From Pelargonium cotyledonis (lineage: Eukaryota > Streptophyta > Magnoliopsida > Geraniales > Geraniaceae), in contig JAYMTA010000336.1 in NCBI GenBank assembly GCA_036897625.1, positions 1 to 31,088 of the forward strand: 31,088 nucleotides of DNA, written 5' to 3'. The translations under genes and the position numbers were made by a program. Of this stretch, positions 9,583 through 20,727 are shown one piece after another. The notes beneath the pieces are model-generated. The model saw only the letters and a list, made by a program, of their open reading frames with translations, did not search any database and was not told the origin of the DNA. Every line of letters begins with the position of its first letter. Position 1 is the stretch's first letter.

Positions 9583-12500
9583 TCAATACGGCTTTTTTCT
9601 CACCACTGATCTTTTCACTTCCTTCTTTGGGGTTGCTGTGAACCGTGGAGCCGGAATTCCCATGGCGGATTGGTACAAGTCCTTCAATCTTTAGAGTGAA
9701 GCATGCAATTAAAATGAATATTGTTATTAGTCTTTTTGGAGCTAAACGAGTGTTCGAACGGAGGGAAAACGATATGTTCCAGTTACCTTGGCATGCAGAT
9801 AAAAAGAGCAATTACGGATACTCCAACAATGAGTGGGAAAACTGGTGCTGGAGTCAGATCCTGCCAAGCAAGGAAAGAAACAGAATCTTAGTTAGAAGAA
9901 CCAAAAAGAGAGAGAGAGAGAGAGAGAAGAGAAGAGCTATGTTGCACGGTCACGGACACTCTAATCATCTTAAAGTATACGTGTCTGATACGTATCCGAC
10001 ACTTGGACACTCTTCGGATACTTAATTTTGTGTGTTTCCAGTCTTTTTAATGTTTTTTAAGTCAACACTGTCCAACTGACGAGAATGACTTTATGCAACT
10101 TATATGCACTAATATGGCAGATATAAATATTCATTTATTGCGTATTTGTAGCGTATGTGTCTATGATTTTATTAAAATTGCGTGTCGCGGTATCCATGTC
10201 GTGTCGTTTGTCTATGCAACATAGGAAAAGAGAACACAAATCCATCCCTATCAATGTTGGATTATGGATGGCTTCGAGGAAAAAGAAATATATAGAACAA
10301 GACTAGTGCTCAGAGATGCATCACTCTCTATGCTGCTGATACTACAATAGTTAATGAGAAGACAGGAATCACGGAATAGAAGCAAGAATCTCAAAGTTAC
10401 AAAGATACCAAACAGTTGCATGAGTTGCTCGTGTACCCTGACAACAAAGAAAAACAAACCTGTTTATGATGATCTTCTTCAATTCTGTATCTGAGAGGTC
10501 CCACATGAATCTGGCTATTTCTTTCCAAGTCGACCTCAATAACATCAGATTCAAATTTGTGGGTGTTTGATGGAAAACCAGATTGGAGCTGCAAAAGGTG
10601 CTTGCCCTTTGGCAAGTCCTTAACCTGGAAAAAGTTGGAGAGAGGCAGCGGAAAAACAGACTCTATCTTTGATGGATCAGAAGCTGACTTGATTTCTACC
10701 CGAATATGTGAATGTAGGTCACCAATTCTTTCCCCTACAACATGGCCACTTAAAATGGTAATTTCTGGCTCTTCAAAAACCAAAAAGTCTAACCCCCTGA
10801 TATCCTCAGATCCAACCTACAAAAGCCAACCAATATCCAGGAAAGGTGTTCATTTATGGGAAGAATTGCTAAAAAGGATTGTAATATCTGAGTGATCACT
10901 AAAAGATCTTTCCCATGCTAGGCCTACAGTACAGTTCACAGTTCATCACAAAACACAGAGCAGAGAAGCATCAACAATCAGTCATTAGAAGAAACGCAGA
11001 AAAAAATGGCAAAAAACTTGTCACGTTTACTATTAGTTACATATGAACCTACCAAACAGTTATAATTAATAAAACTAACCTTGACAGTAACAGATTCTGG
11101 CGATGCACGCTCAATTCTAGAACTACTCAGACCGTCCTTTTTCACTACTTTGATTACATAGGTCGTGTCAGGAAGAAGTCCTCTCAGACGATAACTTCCA
11201 GATGAATCAGTCACTGTTTCCTCATAGTAACCCTTTGACTCTGACCGTGCTTCAACAGAAGCACCTTCTTTTGATTGGCCAGACAACAAAGTGACTGTAC
11301 CCATGGCACTGCATCAATGATTAAACTACTTTAGACTTGCACCTAAACAAGTACGGCACCTTGCAAGTGGACAAAAGAGCATTATTCACTATTACATAAA
11401 TAGAAGAAATGGGTACAGCCAATTAACCTGTAAGCAACACGTGTGGCCTGGAAAAGGACCTCTCTAGACTCCCCAGAACCAAGCTCTATTGCCTGAGCTG
11501 GAGGTGAGAAAGCATACTCCTACAGAATGAAAAAAAAAAAAGAAGAAGAAGAAGAAGATGATATTTCACTGATTTAGTACAAGCAAATAACACGGATAAG
11601 ATTGATTGTTTTCAAACCATTTCAACAGGACACTTGATAGCACCATCAGACCATATTCCCAATTAATAAAAGTTGGCATGGTGATACATTGAATGGAAAA
11701 TGAAAAACAATGGAATCAGCTCAATGATAAATCTCTGCCCTGTAAATAATCCTGTCATCAATGCTCAGTTTCCTTTTCTATTTTCTTTTGGCCAGAACAA
11801 AAACTATATTTAAAACAACTAAAGTTGTATATTTTAAATGCTCCAATACTTAAAAGAGATTCAGAAATCATATAGGTGTGTAAAGGGTACCTTCAGCAGA
11901 GGACGGAGATAGAAACTCCCAGGGAATAGATTATCAAAGATAAAAAGTTCACCAGACCCTGACACGGAATTGTTTCTATAACCATCATCACCACTCAATG
12001 AAAATAGCACGGACAGAATAGGTACTTTAGCATCATCTTTTGAATGTACACGTACAGATATTTGACTAAGCTTCTGACAAGAAAAGTTATGAGATCCAAG
12101 ACGTTTTAGATGATAGCCAGGCTGCACAAAGAAAGAGAGATCAGGCAGTAGAATAAAGAGATGATCTGGAAAACATACAGTAACACAGACTAACTACTCA
12201 AGCATAAAGAATTATCCTACTCGTGAGCAATTTGCATAATAGTAAGACAGAAAATGGTGTTTCTGATATTTGAAGGAAAAGTAAAATCAACTGACACCCC
12301 GTACTTGGTTTATAAGATAAACCAGGCTCATGCACATCATATAATGTATACAGTATAAGCTATCAAAAAGATACTCTGGGTACCAAGTGGCAACTGCCAA
12401 CTGCTACAAAGGAGAGCTTTTTTCTTTCTAAGAAACCTAGACTACAAAACTTAAGTACATCGCTGCCTTATCCATCTTCCCACCACCTCACTGATTCTAC

Positions 12501-15500
12501 AACATTCAGGTTTTGGAAGTTAAAAGAATAATAAAAAACACTAAATTGAATAACTGTGATGTAAACCTCACAAAGTTGCTATAAATTAAGTATATACACA
12601 TTTGCTGAAATGTCAACTTCAATAAGAAAATTCAGAACTATGACCTTTTAAATAATAGAGGAAGCATATATATCTAGCATATATAACTCATATTTAATTA
12701 CACAAATTCTTCCCCAATAAATGTTACAAACCTTTGAGCCTTCAACGATGTATTCTATATCGTCGAACAGAGGCCCTGCTGTGAAAGAACCATCAGTGTC
12801 AGTGGTTAGTTCAAAAGCTAAGTCACCTCTCTTAAGCTGAGCAATGCTGCTATCTGCGCTAGCAGTAATCCTAATATTAACACCAGCAAGAGGAGGAGAA
12901 ACTGATCCTTCAATGTACAAGCCTAGACGACCAGAAATTGCAGGGATTCGAGGTTGACAGCCATCATTTGTAAGAGAAACCTAATAAATAAAGTTCAGAT
13001 TTTTAGCTAAGGGAATATCAATCTATTACAAAAAGACTTTGACAGGTGAAAAACTTGATTGATCCATACATGACGTTGTCTAGGGTAAAACATGAGCTGC
13101 TTTTCCCCAGGGTTCCTGCAAAACATCACCACTCCAGTTAAACTTATAAATGATGTAGTAATAGAAAGTTATAAAACAACTGAGTAAGGGTAAATTAAGG
13201 TATAATGTATACAAAATGCACCAAACAGTTATCAAAAGAAATAATTTATGCAACAGGAAAAGGCACTAAATAAAATTATAAAATGCATTCTTTAAGTTCA
13301 AAATAAATTTGTCAACCAATTTTATATACGCTCAGAACTCTACATAAAAAAGATAACAACTAAAACCATAATACCTTTGGCAATAACTACATGTTCATAT
13401 ACTGAAAGTTTACATTGGATATATACGTTTAGAAAGATATAGCGCCTCATCTACTTCTCATTTATCATGAAAAATGCACCAAGAGGTTAAATCCATGGCA
13501 TTTAATTCTAATATCCAATTATGTTGCGCATAGTAAAATAACTCAAGGATTCATGTTGGTTAAGCCTAAGTTAACCCAGAGAAGTAAGTGGTGAGGAAAG
13601 ACATGACAGCACTAGGCTCAACAGAGGAAATAGCATTAGCTAGAATACAGTGGAGGAGAATACAGGCAGGGGATCCTAAAGAGTTGGGGACTAAAGAGAA
13701 AGGTATGACGACTAAGAGTAGAAATGTTGACAAGCAAGCGACAGTTTGAAGGAAAAGCAGAAATACAGAAATCCATAATTTAGGTCACTATTCTCCGGAT
13801 GAAGATTTATGCCATTGTTACGCCGTTATTATGAAGTATAAACCATTTCCAACCATAAAGATAATGAAAGGAATATTTGGGAAGAAAAAGATACTCAAAA
13901 TTTACATACCTTAGGTCCCGTGGAACAAAGGTAAGTTTATCTCCAAGATTAGCCCATACAGAGTAGTCATATACCGCAGTGGTTGTTTGATCATTTCCAT
14001 TGGATGCAAGTTTGGCTCTGGTACCATCAATAACATTTCCCTCACTATCCATAACATCCACTGTAATAGCATCAGGTAATTCATATGCACCATTGAGTGA
14101 GCTCAAGTTTATATTAATTTGTCCTTCAAGGAGATACTTCTCTCCTTTGAGATGGATAGGCTACATAAATATTTCAGAAAAAAAAAAAATAGAAATAATG
14201 AAGGGATAACATTATGTATTTAGTTGCTAATCAAAGCCACAAATGAGAATAAAAGATAGCTATACCATACCAATGGGTTTGATGTATCAATCTTCAACGA
14301 TGAACTCCCAAACAAAATGCATGTATTGACAAAGCGAACTTCATGGACTCCGGGAGATTCTACACACGTACGCTGAGAACCTTTCTGTGATTCATGAATA
14401 AAAGGAAACGGTTCAAATGAAACGTAAAGTATCATGATTTAAATGTAGTTTAAGAGAGGTTTCAATTATAAAAAAACTACCTTAATTTTCAAATTTGTGG
14501 ATGAACCATCAGGTTGAGTAATGTACGCGTCTACGTCATGGGTAGAGATAAAATTTACCCAGTAACCTTTTTGAACAAACATAATATCTTTAACATCCTC
14601 AGCTCCAACATCCACATCAATGAAGCTCTGCTCCCAGCACCAATTATCTTTCCTTGACATGTCTTCTAGGGAATTGTGCCGGACCTGAGAGGCCAGCATC
14701 ATTTACAGAAAATGCATGGAATTAGTAGCATTGAGAAACTGGACAAAATTTAATTCAACGTTAAGTTTTCAAAACTCTATTTCATGACAATAAACATACC
14801 TCAAGCCTGTATTTTCCAGGGATGACATCTTTGAAAATAAATTCATTACTTTCATCAGTCAAACTAACTATTGTTTTCTCTTCATTACTTTTGCTAGCCA
14901 ATCTTGAAAGAGTGATGGATAGAGATGAGCCGCACTTCTCCTTGCAGGCTACAGAACCGAGTACATTGACTAGAGCCTAAATTATGGACAAAAAGAACAT
15001 CAGAAAGTAGTTTCACAAAAGACAGTAATTTGTTACAAGAATAATAAGTTATTGCAAACACCCATTCCAACAAAGATATGGAAAGTAAGAAATAGAGATA
15101 TATTAGAGGATTGTTCATAGCTTCCATAGAACTCTTTGATAAAATTTATAACCTGACCAACCAAATTCATGTTTTTGGCTAGCTGCCAACCTAGGAGATC
15201 AAGGTCTTGACTAAATTTTTCATGGAATAAGAACTTCTATGGGATTAGAATAACAAAAGAAACCCCTAAAATTAAGTTGAACTATTTTACCTGTGAAAAT
15301 TCTATATCCAATATTGGACTTTTGATCACAACATCAAGGTAAGGTGGTAAAAACAGAAGTCCAGGAGCACTTTCAGGGGCAGCTGCCAAAGCAGATAGGC
15401 GATATTCACCCGGTGGAACCTGAGCACATATAAATTACTCCCAAGTTATGCTTTCAGAAGATCGCAACAAGCATAATATACAAATAACCAAATAATTAAC

Positions 15501-18500
15501 CTAGCAGGATGAAGAAAACTAAAACGGCCAAAAAGATCTCCAGAACATTACAACATCAGTTATTTTAATATCATAAAATAAAATAAGCTTCCTAATATGG
15601 CAAGAAATCTAGAAGCAAGATAGCCTTGTACTTCAGATTAGCATACCTCAAAGCAGAATTTTCCATCTGCATTAGTTGATTTTACTTGAGGTTTGACATT
15701 CTCTGGTCCATGAGTCAAGGCTACCTAAAATTCAAATGTGGTAAAAAAGAGATCGACAACAACAAGTGATAGAAGTAGTTAAAGTAAAATATTTGATATT
15801 ACCTTAGCCTTCTGACCTGAGCTAACCATCCTAATTCCGCCACAAATATCATAAGTAATTGCTCTGATATCTGCAATTGAAGCCATGTTTGGCAGAACCT
15901 GAACAAAGCACAGGTGGAAAGGAGCATAAGAGACAGCAGCATTGCTAGTTAAAGTGTGACAGAAAATCCATGCAGAAATACAGTCCATGTATAGAAATGA
16001 ACACAGCCTATTCATATATTATACACTTTACCATATACTCCATCAATTTGTCGAATTTGTAGTGATCCTTGATGGCTTCTATTGTATAGTGATTGGATGT
16101 AACCTAACAACATTCAAGAATGTAAAAAATTAAAATATGCAACTTCAATATTTGAGCAAAATTACATACATTTAGGCCATATAGTTGGTTAATAAACAGC
16201 ACACATTATTTATACCTGGTCGAGTTTGTAATATCCTTGTTTGTCAGTAACAAACCTTTCATGACCATCAACTATAACTTTGACACCCTCAACTCCCATG
16301 TCATTCCCATCAATTACACGACCTCCAACAGAAAATCCAGTGACCTATATCATTCAACAGAACAAAAAATACCAAAGATAAATTAAGCCATACAACCTCA
16401 AGACCAAGAAATGGTTTCAGATGGCTAACAATATCTTACTTGGAACTTTTCAGGCACAGTCACATGTTGATGTTCAACAGATATTGAAACAGTGGGAGGT
16501 GAAATATCAAATACAGTATTTTCACCCTTGTAGTAAGGTATGAGCTTGTAAGTTCCTGTCAGTCATTCAAAGAAATAAATCACTCAATCCATATTAAGGC
16601 AATTTCATTCAAATTGTCTGGTGACCAAATATAAAATAACCGAAGCAGCAAAAGAAATCCTAACTATCTAACCTGGTATTTTTTTCAGTTACAGTACTTT
16701 TGTATCTTAAATATTTTATCCATGGCATGGAACCATGAGTAGTTGAGACAAATATCAATAAAATCATTTTCAGGTTATGCGTAATATAATCTAAATCTAA
16801 CAGAATTTTGCTGTTATTCAGGAAAAATATCCCTAATCACTGTAGTAAGTCAGTAACAAATGTTTCCAGAACTTCATAACTATATCTTAACAGGACCTAG
16901 CTGCACTGCATACTGACACAACTGATCTCATTTTAGAATCCAAAGCCACTAACCAAAACATATTAACATCTTCCAATAAATAACTTGATTGAACACATAA
17001 AAGCATATCAACAGACGAAAAAATGAAGAAAGCAGCAAAAAGATCAAACAAACAGTCAAAGAAAATTACCACAAGGCAGTGAGTTGAATCTGAATATTCC
17101 ATCAGCATCAGAAACAGAATGACATAAAGCTTTTTGTTGTCCCGGGGCGTTACCAGAACCGTGGGGACAGTCTAACTCTAAGACATCATCCGAGTATAAA
17201 TAAACTTGAACACCCAAAATTGGATTTCCCTGCCAAAGAGAACAAAGTTTTTCAATCAGTGAATAAAGGAAATGCTGTAAGGAACAACGAGATGTATGAT
17301 TATTGATTAGATGATTGCTGATGTGAACAATACACTAGACGTTCAGTTTTATATTTCTCCAGAAACAATATCCATATTTGAATATCCAAACTAATATCAT
17401 CTGAGAAGCAAACCCACATTGAACGAATGAACACTATACACTAGCATAAAATATAAGTAAAACTTAACGAAAGACCAAAAAGATATATACAAACAATTAT
17501 AGAACAATTTGATTGAGTACGCCCAAGTCATGGTTTGCCGGGCCGACGCTAAAATGAATAAATGTGACCAAAATCATAACAACATAGTTTTGTGGTCCAA
17601 TTGCATAAAACATAAAGATGTTACTCTCTTGAGCACTATTTTCCTTGATGTATTGTATATTTTTACCTGAGCCACAACAAACCCACGGATATCATATCCA
17701 GGAACATAGAAGACGTCATCAACCAAGCCATTTCCAAAACCTAGTTCCACCTGAGATAAGTAAATTTTTTATGAGTGATGTTGCAAATGTGACTACTAAC
17801 ATAATTGTGTTTTCAAAGAATGAGCATGAAATAAATGGAGAAAGGAGAAGAAACTCAGGGAAGAAACATTCAACCTCTGTAGAGCCTTCAACTTCAACTT
17901 TCATATCAGGGTGTGAAGCATGCAATTTGTAACTTCCTGCAACCAAAGGAGGATGTGTTAAAGACTTGAGAGGGCAATACAACCTGTTAAACGTATACAG
18001 GGATAGAAAACCAAATCAAAATATTTGTATTCCAAAGTGTAACATCAATTAGGAGATCCAGTGACTATTAAGTTGGGTTCGGATTAGATAATAGACAGAT
18101 CTGCCTAAGCTATATAAATGGTTAAAACAAAAACAAAAACAAAACAAAAAAAAAACAATTTCAACCAAAACAAATGCAGGCCAAAAAGCTTAGCAAGAGC
18201 ACAGCTTGTGCATAGACAGTATGTTTGATCTATGAAGCACGAATACGGTTACGAGTACCCGGTACAGTACGTACCCGGTACGTCTATTTTTCAAAAAGTC
18301 TAGGTACGGGTACGGTGGGGTACTTATAAACAAAAATAATTAATAATTAAATATATGTTCTAATAATGTCATAACTATAAATTTATATATATATATATAT
18401 ATTGAAGTACCCGAAAAGTACTCGTGAAAAAATACTATTCATTTTGTTTGGGTAAGTACCCAGTACGTACCCACGAAGTACCAGTACCCGGTACGTACCC

Positions 18501-20010
18501 GTTACCGGTAGGGCCTTCTCCTAGGAGGACCCGTGCTTCATAGTGTTTGATATATCATACAACATCTCATTCACACATAAGAACTGTATTTAAAAGATAT
18601 ATGAGGTAGCTTGATAAAGCAATCATATTAATATCACTTTCTAGAGTTACACAAAATTTAAATTTTGTACCTGGAATCACATTTGTGAACAGGTAACTCC
18701 CCTCTGACGAAGTTAAGGCAGAAGACACAAGATCACCAGTAGGAGACAAAAGTTCAACATTTACATTTGACGGACCACCATTTTTGTTTGAACAGCTCTC
18801 GCCACCAACAGCTCCAACAACTCGACCAGATACGATGAACCTACAATGCATGAACATAAAGATAGTACTCAAATATAGAGCAAGTGTAGAGCAGAACTTA
18901 AAGTAAGCACAAATTAACAGCTAGGAACTAACCCTGTGAATCTAAAATTAATATCCTCATTATTGTTGCAACCATTGTCATCAACAATCACAGGAACCTA
19001 CATCATAAAATATCTATGTGAGGTCAGCTGATTCAAAGACCAGTCAAAAGAATGGAACAACTAAGAGGATGCACCATGCATGATAAAACTTTGAAGCCAA
19101 TAGCAATTTATTCACTATATAACCTTATCTGGGTTCCATGACCATCCTTCTGGTCCTTTTATTTGAATTACAAAAGAGCCCTGCAGTTATAGATGGTTAT
19201 TAGAAGAAGAAACTGAAGAGGATAAACCCATCAATGAAATCATGCCCCAGCTCTGCTTATAGTTTTGACAAGGAACTGATTGATGGAACCCAAAAACTCA
19301 GTTGGATAGAGATTCAGAAATACACCAGCAGCATAGTTGTACCTTGTCATATACTGGCATGAAGTAGTAACCATTTGGAGCACATTGAGTTTTGTCCTTT
19401 ACCAAACCATCTATTGTGCGAAGCTCAACCTACATTTTGATGAATCCAATCTTACTTGAGTATAAGTTTCAATGAAAATGGATTTAAAAGAACAGCTATG
19501 TGTCTGTGCCAACTAAAACGTTAATCAACTGAATGAATAATATCATACTGTTATATGAGAATAATCTAGTTTCGCATCCGTGGGCTTCCGCGACTTGATC
19601 AACGACGAACTCGCCTGCAAGAGAAATAGTTGGCATCAGAAGAACTAAACAACATTGAAGATATAACCTAAAATACTCAAAATAGATCCAGCACACTTAG
19701 ATAATCAGTATATGGATTTCATCTGCAAAATCAACCAGTAAACCCTCCAGTTCAACGCAATTGTTGAAATCGCTCAACTAAGACTGAAATCCATAGTTCC
19801 GAACTACAATTTCTATCAAATCCTGCGATTTTCTCGGCAATCAAACGGGACAAGAAGAACAAAAACATGAGCAGTAAAAAGGTAGTAGAAGACGGAGATT
19901 GCAGATTTCACCTCGACAAAACCGCCACAACCGTGGATCGAATCAGCTGAAACTGCCGAGATTGAGTAAAATACGATGGATAAACATAGTAAAGCGTCCC
20001 TAATTGCCAT
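9583..20010 (-). CDS. NOMO (Nodal modulator) homologue, ER membrane protein
   Basis: 27 minus-strand exons: 20010-19912, 19614-19549, 19429-19343, 19180-19124, 18997-18933, 18840-18671, 17936-17875, 17750-17667, 17229-17070, 16555-16440, 16344-16216, 16103-16032, 15898-15803, 15724-15647, 15419-15291, 14976-14800, 14684-14481, 14384-14271, 14160-13910, 13115-13070, 12980-12732, 12121-11891, 11519-11428, 11308-11080, 10816-10460, 9860-9787, 9688-9583. All introns are GT-AG. They total exactly 1200 codons (1199 residues), matching the length of the plant NOMO family (Arabidopsis At3g62360). A signal peptide ends near residue 22 (SAVSA/DSIHGCGGF). The body is a string of carbohydrate-binding-like beta-sandwich repeats (for example GSVSPPLAGVNI, then GYYEETVTDSSGSYRLRGL). 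One membrane helix lies at about 1144-1164 and the short cytosolic tail ends in KKPY, a KKXX ER-retrieval signal. NOMO works in the ER with nicalin and TMEM147 and in the multipass translocon in animals; the plant role is less known. It is divergent from the heme-binding gene. No break was seen. Confidence 0.95.
9907..9928. repeat. (AG)n microsatellite
   Basis: About ten AG units in the second-to-last NOMO intron, read as (CT)n on the gene's sense strand. It abuts the left target-site duplication of the MITE at 9937. Confidence 0.85.
9937..10224. mobile_element. hAT-like MITE in a NOMO intron
   Basis: A 288-bp insertion with 10-bp perfect terminal inverted repeats (ctatgttgca / tgcaacatag). 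It is flanked by an 8-bp target-site duplication with one mismatch (gagaagag at 9929-9936, gaaaagag at 10225-10232). Short size, lack of coding potential and an 8-bp duplication fit a non-autonomous hAT element. The inside is rich in gtatccgacac-like phrases. It lies wholly within the intron 10459-9861, so it should not alter the protein. Confidence 0.75.
11530..11558. repeat. Poly-A plus (GAA)n tract acting as a pyrimidine tract
   Basis: On the NOMO sense strand this reads (TTC)n followed by twelve T's, ending about 10 nt before the acceptor AG at 11521-11520. It therefore forms the polypyrimidine tract of the exon starting at 11519. Length variation here could affect splicing. Confidence 0.6.
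13591..13749 (+). mobile_element. LINE C-terminal coding fragment (RTE-like)
   Basis: The plus-strand frame, antisense to NOMO and inside its longest intron (13909-13116), begins VRKDMTALGSTEEIALARIQ and continues WRRIQAGDPKELGT. This resembles the C-terminus of plant RTE-type reverse transcriptases, where phrases like KDM.AL.LTE..AL.RA.WR..IH.ADP are common. Only this tail is present. I infer a truncated old insertion; exact ends and duplications are not visible. Confidence 0.5.
18230..18543. mobile_element. hAT-like MITE in a NOMO intron
   Basis: A 314-bp insertion with 12-bp perfect terminal inverted repeats (ctatgaagcacg / cgtgcttcatag), flanked by a perfect 8-bp target-site duplication (tgtttgat at 18222-18229 and 18544-18551). 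The inside has many repeats of gtacccggtacg and a (TA)n run near its centre, and no coding capacity. The 8-bp duplication points to the hAT superfamily. It sits in the intron 18670-17937. Its termini share ctatg..gcacg with the element at 9937-10224, so the two are probably related families. Confidence 0.85.
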
Positions 20011-20727
20011 GTTGCGAGTGAGTTCGGAGCTCGACGAGAGAGTGTTTGGTCAATGAACAGATCTGGGTTCTTTACATGAGATGTATTTATCAGATCACTC
20101 TTGGTTGGGCACTTGAATATCACGTATAAGGGTTTATGGTTTTGATTCTTCTCCCAAATGCAGGCCCAAACACCCCAGTGAACTTATGATACGACGACGG
20201 ATGGCTTCTCGTATTTCTTAAGTACGGAGTATTTATTTATTTCACTGTATATAGTTAATTTTTGGGGGTTTGTGACTATTTTTGGTTGGATTTGACTCTA
20301 ATTTCCCCAAACCATCTCTCCGGCAAACAATTATTTTGAAGGGATAATCACAACAATTTAAAAAATTTAAACGGACTAATAATACAATATTTGGATTAAG
20401 TTATCTTATTAGCCAAAATTATAAGAACTCACCGAAAACATGAAGTAGGTGATGTAAGTATCCAAAGAAGGTAACACTAAACAGATCAGTGTTTCCATAA
20501 ACCGAGTCAGTTCAAGGTTAAGCCTTATCCGGACCGATCGCACCCATCATTTTAGGGTCATGAATAGAAGAAACACGCAGTTTTTGGCAATGGCGTGTAA
20601 GAAATAGAAGAAATTTCCAACAGGATTGCTCCGATTTCTGTTTGATAGATCATTAGCTCGATTAAGCCACACAATGCTAGCCTATCACGCAACGGAACCA
20701 CCTGTTCGATTCAATACTGTTCCTGCA
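20011..20727. promoter_or_regulatory. Divergent promoter region of NOMO and the heme-binding gene
   Basis: 717 bp separate the two ATGs, which point away from each other, so both 5' UTRs and promoters must fit here. A GGCCCA element (20163-20168, TGGGCC on the minus strand) resembles site II/TCP-binding motifs of housekeeping genes. No strong TATA box is placed correctly for either gene. A five-codon upstream ORF lies at 20590-20607. Confidence 0.55.
20590..20607 (+). other. Short upstream ORF (5 codons)
   Basis: ATG GCG TGT AAG AAA TAG lies 138 bp before the chosen start of the heme-binding gene. If it is inside the transcript it could lower translation. The transcription start is unknown, so it may be untranscribed. 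Confidence 0.3.

Noticed and set aside
10557-10895. 112-codon plus-strand ORF
   Set aside because: It is a shadow of the large NOMO exon 10816-10460, which has family-matching sequence on the minus strand.
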